This document shows, piece by piece, positions 8,910-21,026 of a DNA stretch of 64,000 nucleotides. Made by a program: the position numbers and the translations under genes. The DNA comes from Clostridia bacterium (GTDB taxonomy: Bacteria > Bacillota > Clostridia > Oscillospirales > CAG-272): contig JAFTJE010000012.1 of assembly GCA_017456545.1 (NCBI GenBank), positions 18,222 through 82,221 of the forward strand, written 5' to 3'. The stretch's first letter is position 1; each line of letters opens with the position of its first letter. Below the pieces are notes generated by a model. The model saw nothing but the letters and a program-made list of their open reading frames with translations, had not been told where the DNA came from and made no database searches.

Positions 8910-11479
8910 CAGTTATCCGATGCCTCTGCTTCCTTTACTGAATTTTCTTCATTTACAGACACAGTATCGGAGATTTTTTCTTCTCCCTCTGTGGCATCCA
9001 CACTAATTTCATTATTAATTTCAGAATTTTCCTCTTCCTTTTCGGAATCGGTAAAGGACATCTTAACTATCTTTGCATCCTTATTAAGCTTCATAACCTT
9101 GACGCCTGTTGCACTTCTGTTATATAAGGGAATTTCGGAAACGGAGGTTCTTATTACCACTCCCTCATTTGTAATGGCAATAATATCCTTTTCCTCATCC
9201 ACAACTCCTATGGATGCAAGCTTTCCTGTCTTTTCATTAATATTATGGGCACGGACACCTAATATACCTCTGTTCCTTGACTCAAAGTCGGAGAAGCAGC
9301 TCCTCTTTCCAAAGCCATTTTCCGTTACTGTCAAGAGCTGCTTTTCATCATCAACTATTACAGCACCTATTACGGAATCCTCGTCACGGAGCTCAATACC
9401 TCTTACACCTCTTGCAGTTCTTCCTACTATGCTTACCTTGTTTTCGGAGAATCTTGCTCCCTGTCCGTTTCTTGTAGCTATTATAATATCACTCTCTCCC
9501 TTGGTGTGACCTACAAATATAAGCTCATCACCCTCGTCAAGATTAATAGCTATCTTACCGCCCTTACGCTTATTCTCATATTCCTTAACCTCTGTACGCT
9601 TGATAACACCGTTTCTTGTAACCATTACAAGGTACTCGTTATCATTAAACTCAGTCAAGGAAATCATAGCTGTAACCCTTTCACCCTTTTCTATTTCTAT
9701 AAGGTTAATAAGGTTATTACCCTTGGCTGTTCTTGAGGATTCGGGAATCTCGTATACCTTCTTTATGAATATCTTACCTCTGTCTGTAAACATAAGCAGG
9801 TAGGAATGGCTGTTTGCAACAAGGATATTTTCAATATTATCCTCTTCCTTTGTACCCATACCTATAATACCCTTACCACCACGCCTTTGTGCTGAGTAGG
9901 TATCTGTTGATACTCTCTTTATATATCCCGCATCTGTAAGAGTTACCACGCACTCGTGTCTGGGAATCAAATCCTCAAGGTCTATCTCATCCTCGGAATC
10001 CACAATCTCCGTTCTTCTTTCATCTGCGTATTTTCTCTTTATTTCAAGAAGCTCTGTCTTTATTATTTCCTTAACAAGACCCTCATCTGCAAGAATCTCG
10101 TTAAGCTCCTTTATTTTCGCATAAAGACTGTTTAATCTATCCTCTATCTTCTGTCTTTCAAGACCGGAGAGTCTGCCGAGAGTCATATCCACAATAGCCT
10201 GGGCCTGCTCATCGGTAAGCAAAAATCTCTCCTTAAGGTTTTCCTTAGCTGCCTGTGTGCTCTCGGATGCTCTGATAATTGAAATTATCACATCAATATT
10301 ATCAATAGCAGTCTTGTAGCCCTCATAAATATGAGCCTCTGCCTTAGCCTTGGCTAAGTCAAATTTTGTTCTTCTTACTATTACTTCCTCTTGGAATTTT
10401 ATATATTCTCCGAGAAGCTCACGGAGTCCGAGAGTCTTAGGCTCACCGTTTACAAGTGCAAGCATATTTACAGCACATGTATCCTGGAGCTGTGTGTTCT
10501 TATAAAGTGTATTGAGTATTACCTGAGGATTTGCATCCCTCTTATACTCAATTACTATTCTCATACCACGGCGTCCACTCTCATCACGGAGGTCAGATAT
10601 TCCCTCAATTCTCTTATCCTTAACCATATCCACTATGGATTTGATCATCTGGCTCTTATTAACCATATAAGGAATCTCGGTAATTACTATTCTTCTGTGC
10701 TCCTCCTCAATAGTCGCCTTGGAACGAACCATTACTCTGCCTTTACCTGTGGTATAGGCATCTATAATACCTCTTCTGCCGTAAATTGTGGCATAGGTAG
10801 GAAAGTCGGGGCCCTTTATATACTCCATCATTTCCTCAACGGTGGCATCGGGATTCTCCATTAAATGGATGGTACCGTCAATTACCTCACCTAAGTTGTG
10901 AGGAGGAATATTGGTAGCCATACCTACGGCAATACCCACGCTTCCGTTTACCAGAAGGTTAGGAAATCTTGATGGGAGTATACTTGGCTCCTTTCTTGTA
11001 TTGTCAAAGTTGGGTACAAGGTCCACTACATCCTTTTCAATATCGGACATAAGCTCATTGGCAAGCTTGGACATTCTCGCCTCTGTATAACGGTATGCGG
11101 CAGCACCGTCTCCGTCCACATTACCGAAGTTACCGTGTCCGTCAACCAATACATATCTCAGTGAGAAGGGCTGTGCCATTCTTACAAGTGTACCGTATAC
11201 GGACTGGTCACCGTGGGGATGATATCTACCGAGAACATTACCTACTGTGGTAGCCGATTTTCTAAAGGGCTTGTCCGAGGTAAGATTATCCTCGTACATA
11301 GCGTACAGTACTCTACGCTGACCGGGCTTCATACCGTCTCTTACATCGGGAAGAGCTCGGCTTACTATAACACTCATGGAATATTCAAGGAAGGCTTCCT
11401 TTACCCTTGATTCCATTTGTCTGTTTACTATCATTTGCTCGGTATTTTCATAATCGAGCAATTCATCTCTGTCTCTCAT
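8909..11479 (-). CDS. gyrA: DNA gyrase subunit A
   Basis: Breakage-reunion subunit of DNA gyrase, which adds negative supercoils. The catalytic tyrosine is in AAAYRYTEAR (about residue 125). The quinolone-resistance region has GRYHPHGDQSVYG (near 85). The C-terminal pinwheel carries the GyrA box QRRGGKG, which separates gyrase from topoisomerase IV. The C-terminus extends about 45 residues as an acidic Glu/Ser/Asn-rich tail after KMSFTDSEKEEE. At 856 aa it is slightly longer than B. subtilis GyrA. It sits directly after gyrB, 14 bp apart. Confidence 0.97.
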   Translation of the reverse strand: MRDRDELLDYENTEQMIVNRQMESRVKEAFLEYSMSVIVSRALPDVRDGMKPGQRRVLYAMYEDNLTSDKPFRKSATTVGNVLGRYHPHGDQSVYGTLVRMAQPFSLRYVLVDGHGNFGNVDGDGAAAYRYTEARMSKLANELMSDIEKDVVDLVPNFDNTRKEPSILPSRFPNLLVNGSVGIAVGMATNIPPHNLGEVIDGTIHLMENPDATVEEMMEYIKGPDFPTYATIYGRRGIIDAYTTGKGRVMVRSKATIEEEHRRIVITEIPYMVNKSQMIKSIVDMVKDKRIEGISDLRDESGRRGMRIVIEYKRDANPQVILNTLYKNTQLQDTCAVNMLALVNGEPKTLGLRELLGEYIKFQEEVIVRRTKFDLAKAKAEAHIYEGYKTAIDNIDVIISIIRASESTQAAKENLKERFLLTDEQAQAIVDMTLGRLSGLERQKIEDRLNSLYAKIKELNEILADEGLVKEIIKTELLEIKRKYADERRTEIVDSEDEIDLEDLIPRHECVVTLTDAGYIKRVSTDTYSAQRRGGKGIIGMGTKEEDNIENILVANSHSYLLMFTDRGKIFIKKVYEIPESSRTAKGNNLINLIEIEKGERVTAMISLTEFNDNEYLVMVTRNGVIKRTEVKEYENKRKGGKIAINLDEGDELIFVGHTKGESDIIIATRNGQGARFSENKVSIVGRTARGVRGIELRDEDSVIGAVIVDDEKQLLTVTENGFGKRSCFSDFESRNRGILGVRAHNINEKTGKLASIGVVDEEKDIIAITNEGVVIRTSVSEIPLYNRSATGVKVMKLNKDAKIVKMSFTDSEKEEENSEINNEISVDATEGEEKISDTVSVNEENSVKEAEASDN

Positions 11480-11493
11480 ATATCCGAGCCTCC

Positions 11494-13440
<1,947 letters not shown>

Positions 13441-13494
13441 TCATAATGCTTAACACATAAATAAAGTGCAAAATTTTAATTTGATTTCTTTTAT

Positions 13495-13722
13495 CTATTT
13501 ATAAATTGTTGATGAGTTAAAGGGGGATAGGTATACTGTTTCATCCCTCATTATTATAAAGGATTTGGGAAGCTCATAGCCTAAGGGAATTACTCTTTTT
13601 TCCTTTTCGGCTTCCTTGAGAAATTTTCTTGTATAAAGGGACACAGTAGATGAGTCAAGGTCAAATATAGCTACTATATCCTCTCTTCTCACAGACTTTG
13701 AGGGTCCTATGTGAAGGTACAT
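13495..13722 (-). CDS. remB: RemB-like (YaaB) extracellular matrix regulator family protein
   Basis: A 75-aa protein (MYLHIGPSKSVRREDIVAIFDLD...) matching the small RemA/YaaB (DUF370) family. In Bacillus, RemA is a DNA-binding activator of matrix genes and its paralogue RemB/YaaB is encoded between recF and gyrB. The position here is the same, and the start overlaps the recF stop (TAATG). Function in this organism is inferred from family and synteny. Confidence 0.85.
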   Translation of the reverse strand: MYLHIGPSKSVRREDIVAIFDLDSSTVSLYTRKFLKEAEKEKRVIPLGYELPKSFIIMRDETVYLSPFNSSTIYK

Positions 13723-14822
13723 TATATTCTTCTTCCTTCCTTGATTCTTATCATATTTTCATTATAGCTGTCAAAAACAGAGGGCTCACAGGTGGTTATA
13801 ATAACCTGCTTATTATCAATGCTTGATAAAATATATTGCTTTCTTCTCTCATCAAGCTCCGATAAAACATCGTCAAGCAGAAAAACAGGATATTCCCCCG
13901 TATATTCCCTGCTTATTTCTCCCTCTGCCATTTTCATAGCCAGTGCAAGGGACCTCTGCTGTCCCTGGGAGGCATAAAGTCGGGAATCTCTACCGTTTAT
14001 ATCTATTTTCAAATCATCCTTGTGTATACCGTAAAGGGTGGAGCCGTATTTAATCTCCCTTTCCCTGCTTGAACAGTAAAGAGAAAGATATTTTTCCCTT
14101 ATCTCCTCCTTACTCCGACTGTCCTTGAGAGAATGGTTGGCATCGTAGGTAACGGTGGGTATTTCCTTACCGTCGGTCATATCCTTGAAAAATTCCTTTA
14201 CCCAATAATCGAGCCTTCTTATATATTCATCTCTTATAATGCTTATTTCTGCCGAAAGGGAGGATAGCTCCTCGGAATAAACATCCAAAAGCTGTTTTAT
14301 ATTGCTTTCCTCGGATTCCTCTCTTTTAAGTACGGCATTTCTGTTCATTATATAATTGTTATACTTGGCAAGGAGCCTTATATAATTCGGCTTAAGCTGG
14401 GATATAGCCACATCAAGAAAGCTTCTTCTTACAGAAGGGGAATCACTGATAATACCGAGATGGGACGGGCAGAATAATACAGCACGGAATTCTCCTATTA
14501 TCTCAGAGGTCCTTGACACCCTTACATTATTTCTGTAAAAGGCTTTTGGCTTACTTTGGGATATTTCTACACCTAAGGTAACAGGACCCGAGGAATTTTC
14601 AAATTTAAGTAGGGAATAGGCAGATTGGGAGCCGAATTTTATAAGCTCCTTATCCTTTGAGGCACGAAAGCTTCTGCCCCTTGCAAAAATATAAATTCCT
14701 TCAAGAATATTGGTTTTTCCCTGGGCATTGTCTCCGTAAATCACATTGACCCCGTCGGAAAACTCAATAGCTTCACTTTCTATATTGCGAAAGCTTATCA
14801 GCTCTGTGCTTTTTATTTTCAT
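13722..14822 (-). CDS. recF: DNA replication and repair protein RecF
   Basis: SMC/ABC-type ATPase that loads RecA at gaps on ssDNA-binding-protein-coated DNA. Walker A is GDNAQGKTN (near residue 30), the signature region is LYASQGQQRSLALAMKMAE, and Walker B is FLLDDVLSELD. At 366 aa it has standard length. It is coupled to dnaN by a TGATG overlap. The rlbA/yaaA S4-domain gene normally found between dnaN and recF in Firmicutes is absent. Confidence 0.95.
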   Translation of the reverse strand: MKIKSTELISFRNIESEAIEFSDGVNVIYGDNAQGKTNILEGIYIFARGRSFRASKDKELIKFGSQSAYSLLKFENSSGPVTLGVEISQSKPKAFYRNNVRVSRTSEIIGEFRAVLFCPSHLGIISDSPSVRRSFLDVAISQLKPNYIRLLAKYNNYIMNRNAVLKREESEESNIKQLLDVYSEELSSLSAEISIIRDEYIRRLDYWVKEFFKDMTDGKEIPTVTYDANHSLKDSRSKEEIREKYLSLYCSSREREIKYGSTLYGIHKDDLKIDINGRDSRLYASQGQQRSLALAMKMAEGEISREYTGEYPVFLLDDVLSELDERRKQYILSSIDNKQVIITTCEPSVFDSYNENMIRIKEGRRI

Positions 14823-15967
14823 CAGCTATTCATTCTTATGGGCATTACAAAGTACTTGTAGGTGCCCTCCTCTTTATTTTGGGGCTCTATAAGAACTCCC
14901 GAAAAGGGATTGGAGTAGGACATCTTTATTTCACCGTCATCACATACTCTTATAGCCTCCAAAAGGAATTTACAGTTGAATGCAATTGTAATAGAGCCAT
15001 CATTTTCCTTTCTTATATCCAATTCATCATAAACATTACCGTTAGCAGAATTGGTGGAAATGGAAAGAACCTCATCTATTGTAAACTTAACAAAGGAACG
15101 GATAGAGCCGTTTAATCTGTCCTCTACTATAAGGGAGGATCTTTCAAGGGCGTTTCTCAAATCCTCTGCCTTAAGGTAAGTAACTATCTTGTGCTCCTTA
15201 GGTAAAAGTCTTTCATAATTTATATAATCGGAATCTATGGTTTTTGAGAAGAGTGTAAATTCTCCTATTTTGAACACCATATATCTTCTTGTAACCTTGA
15301 TTTCCATGGTATCCTCGGAATCCTTTATCATCTTTATAGCATCCGATAAGGTTTTACCGGGAACTATAAATTTAAGGTTCAAGGAGGAGCCGTCTCTGTT
15401 TCTGCTTTCAAGAGCAACCCTTTTCTCACAGAAGGCAAGACGGTTGGAATCACAGGAAACGATAGTAACAGAATCCTCATCTATCTGGAAATAAGCTCCT
15501 GAGAAAACAGGTCTTGAATCATTCTGGGCAATGGCAAAGGATATCTTATTAACAAGCTTCTTAAAGAGATACTGGGGTATTACAAAGCCTTTTTCACCCA
15601 AAACATCGGGAATGGAGGGAAAATCTCCACCGGGGAGAGCCTTGATATCAAAGTGGGAAAGACCGGACTCAATAACTGTTTTATAATTGGAGTCTACTGA
15701 AACCTTTATTTCCCCGTCGGGAAGAGTTTTGATAATCTGCAAGAATTTCTGTGCTTCTATTACACAGTTGCCCTCCTCCAATACTTGGCACTCAAACTGT
15801 GTTTTAATACCCTTTTCATTATCAAAGGTCTCAGCCTTACATATATTATCAGAGGTACAGTTTAAGTGGAAGCCCTCAAGGGCGGGAATTGCGGTTCTTG
15901 AGGATACGGTATAAGTAAGAGGGGAAAGATAATTTAATATTGTCTGCTTGTCAAAAATTACGATCAT
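14822..15967 (-). CDS. dnaN: DNA polymerase III beta sliding clamp
   Basis: Ring-shaped processivity clamp. At 381 aa it fits the three repeated clamp domains. Recognisable segments are LSYTVSS-like near the N-terminus, KALPGGDFPSIP near 110 and the C-terminal FVMPIRMNS, which matches the conserved end that forms part of the protein-binding pocket. The start at 15967 has a GGAGGAA Shine-Dalgarno. A 421-bp gap with DnaA boxes separates it from dnaA. Confidence 0.96.
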   Translation of the reverse strand: MIVIFDKQTILNYLSPLTYTVSSRTAIPALEGFHLNCTSDNICKAETFDNEKGIKTQFECQVLEEGNCVIEAQKFLQIIKTLPDGEIKVSVDSNYKTVIESGLSHFDIKALPGGDFPSIPDVLGEKGFVIPQYLFKKLVNKISFAIAQNDSRPVFSGAYFQIDEDSVTIVSCDSNRLAFCEKRVALESRNRDGSSLNLKFIVPGKTLSDAIKMIKDSEDTMEIKVTRRYMVFKIGEFTLFSKTIDSDYINYERLLPKEHKIVTYLKAEDLRNALERSSLIVEDRLNGSIRSFVKFTIDEVLSISTNSANGNVYDELDIRKENDGSITIAFNCKFLLEAIRVCDDGEIKMSYSNPFSGVLIEPQNKEEGTYKYFVMPIRMNS

Positions 15968-16202
15968 AATATAATTCCTCCAAAATAAGGTTAAGGTCTA
16001 TTAATTTGCCTTTGATTTGAAATTAATTTTCGGTGCTTTTCGAAAAATCTTTTTTTCTTGTTTTTTTTATTTAATAAATAATTAATATTGGCAGTAGCAG
16101 GAGTAAAAGTATTAGGGGTATGGGAAAGAGTTGAAAACTCCGAATTTCCTTACAAATCAAGGGAAAACCTTTTATTTTTATCAACTTTTTAAGGTTGTAA
16201 GG

Positions 16203-16383
16203 TGTGGAAAAGTATTGACCCTTTTCGACATAAAATTTCTCTTGTTTTCCACAAAATCCCGTTGGTTGATTAAAAGGGTGTGGAAAACTTTTTATTTTTA
16301 TTTGTAAAAAACCGTAAAAAGCCTTGATTTATAAGGGTATTTGATAATTTTGAGTAAATGTGAGTTTTCCACAGTTATCAACA
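16203..16383. other. DnaA-box cluster between dnaA and dnaN (oriC candidate)
   Basis: Five DnaA-box-like 9-mers are visible: TGTGGAAAA at 16203-16211 and 16279-16287, TTTTCCACA at 16245-16253 and 16365-16373, and TTATCAACA at 16375-16383. A looser TTTTCGACA lies at 16222-16230. The rest of the 421-bp gap is AT-rich with T-runs. This matches the downstream half of a Bacillus-type bipartite origin or a dnaA/dnaN regulatory region. No gene is seen here. Confidence 0.75.
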
Positions 16384-16388
16384 CTCAG

Positions 16389-17768
16389 TTAAATTCCCGA
16401 GGTTATGGTTCTTATAAGCTCACGAATTTCCATAGAGAGCTCTCCGTTGTGCTCCATTTCCTCCTTTATCACCTTTTCCGAGGATATTACAGTGGTTCTG
16501 TCTCTGTTAAGAGCCTTACCTATCTGTCCCTGGGATAGGGAGGTTATGGTCCTTGCTATGTATACACAGATGTGTCTTGCCATAGCTATTTCCATATTTC
16601 TCTTGGAGGAAAGTATATCCTCTCTTGAAATATCGTATTTCTTAGATACGGCAAGGATAATTTCATCCATTCTCTTCTCGTCATTTTCCTTGGTGCTGAT
16701 AAAATCCTTGATAGCATTCTTTACTCTTTCTATATCCATCTCACCACCCTCAAGCAGAGAGATAGCACCCAGCTTTTTAATAACTCCCTCCAGCTGTCTT
16801 ATGGAAGAGGTTACATTCTCGGCAAGATAATTAAGAGTCTCGGGACTGAGTGTAAGATTGCTCTGCTTAGCCTTCTGCTTAAGAATAGCTACACGGAGGT
16901 CAAAGTCGGGTAGGGAGATATCTGCCATAATTCCGGACATAAATCTTGACTGTAATCTTTCCTCCAGGGTCTTTATTTCCTTGGGAGGTCGGTCGGAGGT
17001 CAGAATTATCTGCTTGTGCTCCTCGTGGATGGCATTAAAGGTATTGAAAAGCTCCTCCTGAGTAGATATTCTTCCGGCTACAAATTGAATATCGTCTATA
17101 AGAAGAACATCTGCATTTCTGTACTTGTCCCTGAACTGTATGGTAGTTTTTTTCTGAATGGCATCTATGAGCTGATTTGTAAATTCCTCACCCTTTACAT
17201 ATATTATTTTTTTGGTGGGGAAATTCTTTGATATACGGTTTGTAATGGCGTAGAGCAAATGAGTCTTTCCCACTCCCGAGGGACCGTATATAAAAAGAGG
17301 ATTGTAAAGATTGTGTATATCCACCGTGTCATAGTCCTTATCGGCTACGGCAAGGGAGGCTGCATTGGCAAATTTATTGGATGAGCCGACCACAAAATTA
17401 TCAAAGGTATATTCCAGCTTATAGTTATCGGGAACCGTAGCTGTCTTACCCTCGGTATCCTCTCCTCTCTTCATCTTTTTGAATATTTCTATATTTTCAC
17501 GGGAGAGGTCTGCCTCACCGTTTTCACGGGAGGTAATGGATATATCCGGCTTGAAGCCCACTATCTGGAAAAGAGCTCCTGCCAGCTCCTCGGAAAACTG
17601 CTTTGCAATAATATCTCTTTTAATATTTGTGGGAGTGGTAAATATTACCTCATCGGGAGTTAAGGATATCATTTTAAGGTCACTGAACCACAGCTTTACC
17701 ACCGTGTCTGTATGATTGGATTTAAGTATTTGCAAAACATATTCCCATATATTTTCAAGATCTGTCAT
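16389..17768 (-). CDS. dnaA: chromosomal replication initiator DnaA
   Basis: Origin-binding AAA+ ATPase that starts replication, 459 aa. Domain I is residues 1-90. Domain III has Walker A GPSGVGKTHL and Walker B LLIDDIQF. Domain IV has the DnaA signature ARHICVYIARTITSLSQGQIG-type helix-turn-helix followed by RDRTTVISSE. I chose the ATG at 17768 because it follows an AAAGGA Shine-Dalgarno and gives the usual LENIWEYVLQ start. A consensus leftward promoter lies about 110 bp upstream. Confidence 0.97.
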   Translation of the reverse strand: MTDLENIWEYVLQILKSNHTDTVVKLWFSDLKMISLTPDEVIFTTPTNIKRDIIAKQFSEELAGALFQIVGFKPDISITSRENGEADLSRENIEIFKKMKRGEDTEGKTATVPDNYKLEYTFDNFVVGSSNKFANAASLAVADKDYDTVDIHNLYNPLFIYGPSGVGKTHLLYAITNRISKNFPTKKIIYVKGEEFTNQLIDAIQKKTTIQFRDKYRNADVLLIDDIQFVAGRISTQEELFNTFNAIHEEHKQIILTSDRPPKEIKTLEERLQSRFMSGIMADISLPDFDLRVAILKQKAKQSNLTLSPETLNYLAENVTSSIRQLEGVIKKLGAISLLEGGEMDIERVKNAIKDFISTKENDEKRMDEIILAVSKKYDISREDILSSKRNMEIAMARHICVYIARTITSLSQGQIGKALNRDRTTVISSEKVIKEEMEHNGELSMEIRELIRTITSGI

Positions 17769-17873
17769 AATTTGTCCTTTCTTAAGAGCTGTAAAGGAAG
17801 AGCACTCCAAAAGATAATATTAACAGCTAAGCCCTTAAAGTTAGATTAAGAATATTATATTTATACATATATA

Positions 17874-17902
17874 ATTATAATATATATCCAAAATATTGTC
17901 AA
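17874..17902 (-). promoter_or_regulatory. dnaA promoter
   Basis: On the minus strand TTGACA (17902-17897), a 17-bp spacer and TATAAT (17879-17874) form a perfect consensus promoter reading into dnaA. No DnaA box is seen in the 310 bp between dnaA and trkA. Confidence 0.8.
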
Positions 17903-17974
17903 GGTGGAAAGGGAGATTTTTTCTAAAATAATAACCCGATTTTGGGACAATTTAAGCATATTTTTATTTGCACC

Positions 17975-18046
17975 TTGAAAATGAGGAAAAAAAAGTATAT
18001 AATTATCATACATAAAAAATCAGAGGGCAGATAAGATAATCTGCCC
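17975..18046 (+). promoter_or_regulatory. trkA promoter with leader hairpin
   Basis: TTGAAA (17975-17980), a 17-bp spacer and TATAAT (17998-18003) are followed in the leader by the 8-bp inverted repeat GGGCAGAT / ATCTGCCC (18025-18046), which ends about 20 nt before the Shine-Dalgarno. No T-run follows, so it is more likely an mRNA stem or operator than a terminator. Confidence 0.65.
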
Positions 18047-18078
18047 GATGAATAAAAATACAAGAAGGGAGAGAAGAT

Positions 18079-19443
18079 ATGAAGATATTTATAGTAGGCG
18101 GAGGACAGGTAGGAAGTAACCTTGCCACCTCCCTCGTTGCCGAAATGCATGACATCACGGTTATAGACCCTGACGAAAGGGTGCTGGAATCCATAGGAAG
18201 CCGTAACGATGTAATATGCTATGTGGGAAACGGAGCCTCCTTCTCCGTACTTCAGTCTGCCGGTATCGAGGAATGTGACCTTATGATTGCCGTAACTCTT
18301 TCCGATGAGGTAAATATGCTTGCCTGCCTCTGTGCCCATAAGCTGGGTGTAAGGCATACGGTAGCCAGAGTGAGAAACGGGGACTATACCTCCCAGCTAT
18401 ATGAGCTTAAAAAGGATTTGGGACTTACAATGGCTATAAATCCTGAAAAGGCAGCAGCCGAGGAAATAGCGAGAATAATACGCTTTCCATCTGCCTCCCG
18501 TATTGAGCTTTTTGCCAAAGGCAGGATGGAAATGGTTTCCTTTAAGATACCTAAGGATAACCCTCTTGAAAACATGATGCTTAAAAATCTGACAGCCACC
18601 CTTAATATCAAGGTGCTTGTATGTGCTGTTGACCGTAGAGGAGAGCTTATAATCCCGGGTGGAGATTTTGTAATCAAGGCAGGGGATGAGCTCTATATAA
18701 CCGGCTCCCCAAAGGAAATTGAAAGAGCATTGAGAAGAGCAAAGCTCTATGTAAACCCCGTAAAGAATCTTGTTATAAGTGGCGGAGGAAGAATTACTCA
18801 TCATCTTTGCGAGGCACTCTCCAAGAAAAACATATCCCTAAAAATTATAGAAAGGGATAATGATAAGGCAGAGGAAATGGCAGCTCTTATTCCTTCTGCT
18901 GTGGTCATCAACGGAGATTCCACAGATGAGGAGCTCCTTATTGAGGAGGGTATAAAAAATGCAGATGCCTATGTGGCTCTGGGAGAAACGGAGGAGGGAA
19001 ATATACTCAGCTCCCTTTTCGCCAAGAGAAACGGAGTCAAAAAGGTAATAGCAAAAACAGACAGTGAAAGAATGGGAGCTATTACAAGAGAGCTTGGTCT
19101 TGAGACCTCTGTGTCACCGAAAACCGTTACCGTTAACAGTATTTTGCGTTATGTCAGGGCTATGGCAGAGAGTGAATCCTGCGAAAACATAACATCCCTT
19201 TATAAGATTCTTGACGGTCGTGCCGAAATATTGGAGTTTACTGTTGATGAGGCAATTGACGGACTTACGGGAATCACACTAAAGGAGCTTTCATTAAAAA
19301 AGAATCTTCTTATAGCAGGAATAGTTCGTAAAAACGAGGCAATAATCCCGGGTGGTAGCGATTTTATCAGCGTGGGAGATTCTGTTCTTGTTCTGACATC
19401 AGGTCACTCCTTTACAAGGCTTAGTGACATTATAGAGGGCTGA
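18079..19443 (+). CDS. trkA: Trk potassium system peripheral protein TrkA
   Basis: Cytoplasmic NAD(H)- and nucleotide-binding gating subunit of the Trk K+ uptake system, 454 aa. It has two tandem RCK modules: the first starts with IVGGGQVGSNLA and the Asp-rich ITVIDPDER, and the second with VISGGGRITHHLCEAL near residue 234. Each is followed by an RCK_C domain with an IIPGGDFVI or IIPGGSDFI motif. trkH follows 1 bp after the stop, so the pair is one operon. Confidence 0.95.
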   Translation: MKIFIVGGGQVGSNLATSLVAEMHDITVIDPDERVLESIGSRNDVICYVGNGASFSVLQSAGIEECDLMIAVTLSDEVNMLACLCAHKLGVRHTVARVRNGDYTSQLYELKKDLGLTMAINPEKAAAEEIARIIRFPSASRIELFAKGRMEMVSFKIPKDNPLENMMLKNLTATLNIKVLVCAVDRRGELIIPGGDFVIKAGDELYITGSPKEIERALRRAKLYVNPVKNLVISGGGRITHHLCEALSKKNISLKIIERDNDKAEEMAALIPSAVVINGDSTDEELLIEEGIKNADAYVALGETEEGNILSSLFAKRNGVKKVIAKTDSERMGAITRELGLETSVSPKTVTVNSILRYVRAMAESESCENITSLYKILDGRAEILEFTVDEAIDGLTGITLKELSLKKNLLIAGIVRKNEAIIPGGSDFISVGDSVLVLTSGHSFTRLSDIIEG

Positions 19444-19444
19444 T

Positions 19445-20887
19445 ATGAACAGAAGAATGATATTTCACATACTCGGTAAGATACTTCTTGTGGAGGCTGC
19501 ACTTATGCTCCCCTCCATGGCTGTGGGTCTTATCTATGGGGAAAAGGCAACTCTTTCCTTTATCCTGCCCATGGGGCTTCTGTGCTTGATAGGCTTTCTG
19601 CTCACTGCAAAAAAGCCACAGAACAAGGATATTTATGAGAGAGACGGATTCTTTATAGTGGCGAGTGCCTGGGTGCTCATGTCCCTGTTCGGTGCCCTTC
19701 CCTTCTATTTCAGTGGCTCCTTTAACTCCTTTATAGATTGCTTTTTCGAGGTGGTTTCCGGTTTTACCACCACAGGGTCGTCGATTTTATCCGATATTGA
19801 GGCACTGCCCTACTGTATATTATTCTGGCGTAGCTTTACCCACTGGGTGGGTGGTATGGGAGTTCTTGTGTTTGTAATGGCTATACTTCCTCTCTCCGAG
19901 GAGAGGTCTATGTACCTTATGCGTGCAGAGGCACCGGGACCCATAGTCGGTAAGCTCGTGCCTAAAATGAAAAGCACAGCAAGAAGACTCTACGGAATTT
20001 ATATAGTACTTACCGTAATTTGCGTTATTTTCCTCTTGGCGGGAGGTATGCCCCTTTTTGATTCTCTATGCCACGCCTTCGGAACCGCAGGTACGGGAGG
20101 CTTCAGTATAAAGAATAACGGAATAGCCTTTTACGACAGTGCATATATTGAGATGGTGCTGGCTGTGTTTATGCTTATCTTCGGCATAAATTTCAACTTA
20201 TATTACCTTATACTTCTGGGTAATATCAAGGAGGTAATTAAAAGCGAGGAGCTTCGCTGGTATCTGGGAATTGTTGGGGTGTCCACTCTTGCCGTTTCCC
20301 TTAATATTATGAAAACCTTTAAGGGACAATCCTTCAGATATGCGTTTTTCCAGGTGTCATCCATAATTACAACCACGGGCTTTGCCACAACGGATTTTAA
20401 TGTTAACTTCCCGGAATTTTCGAAATCCATTCTTGTGCTTCTTATGTTTATAGGTGCCTGTGCAGGCTCCACGGGAGGTGGCTTTAAGGTGAGCAGGCTT
20501 ATTATTCTTATAAAAAGCTTCAAAAAGGAGATAAGAAAGCTCCTCCACCCCAGGTCTGTGACCGTTATAAAGCTGGAGGGAAAGCCGATTAACTCCACTC
20601 TTTCCCATAACACCTTAGCCTACTTTATGATGTATATAATCATAATGATAGTGTCGGTAATTGCCATATCTGTGGACAATTTTGACTTTACCACCAACTC
20701 CACGGCAGTAATATCCTGCTTCAATAATATAGGCCCCGGTCTTGGCGTAGTAGGTCCTATGGGCAATTTCGGAGGCTTCTCCTGGTTTTCCAAGCTTATT
20801 CTGTCATTTAATATGCTCTTTGGCAGACTTGAGATACTTCCTATGCTCGTTCTCTTTAATCCCATGGCGTGGAAAAAGAAAAGCTGA
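19445..20887 (+). CDS. trkH: Trk potassium uptake channel TrkH
   Basis: Pore subunit of the Trk K+ transporter, 480 aa with about ten to twelve hydrophobic helices. The four pore-loop selectivity motifs are visible in order: FTTTGSS, TAGTGGFS, TTTGFATT and NNIGPGLG. A GACAGSTGGGFK segment precedes the last repeat, as in characterised TrkH proteins. It is co-transcribed with trkA and lies between the dnaA and parAB clusters. Confidence 0.95.
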   Translation: MNRRMIFHILGKILLVEAALMLPSMAVGLIYGEKATLSFILPMGLLCLIGFLLTAKKPQNKDIYERDGFFIVASAWVLMSLFGALPFYFSGSFNSFIDCFFEVVSGFTTTGSSILSDIEALPYCILFWRSFTHWVGGMGVLVFVMAILPLSEERSMYLMRAEAPGPIVGKLVPKMKSTARRLYGIYIVLTVICVIFLLAGGMPLFDSLCHAFGTAGTGGFSIKNNGIAFYDSAYIEMVLAVFMLIFGINFNLYYLILLGNIKEVIKSEELRWYLGIVGVSTLAVSLNIMKTFKGQSFRYAFFQVSSIITTTGFATTDFNVNFPEFSKSILVLLMFIGACAGSTGGGFKVSRLIILIKSFKKEIRKLLHPRSVTVIKLEGKPINSTLSHNTLAYFMMYIIIMIVSVIAISVDNFDFTTNSTAVISCFNNIGPGLGVVGPMGNFGGFSWFSKLILSFNMLFGRLEILPMLVLFNPMAWKKKS

Positions 20888-20998
20888 TAATAAAGATTCT
20901 CTTTTTCTTCGGGCACAAAAGCCTTACATTAGTCAAAGGTACGGAAAAGCTGTACATTATAAGCCTTCGCCTTAAGGTAAAGAAAAAGCACACATAAA

Positions 20999-21026
20999 AC
21001 AGCCACAGGGTCTGCCCTGTGGCTGT
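20999..21026 (+). terminator. hairpin downstream of trkH
   Basis: ACAGCCACAGGG and CCCTGTGGCTGT form a perfect 12-bp stem with a 4-nt loop. The following tract is only weakly T-rich, so termination efficiency is uncertain. Confidence 0.6.
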
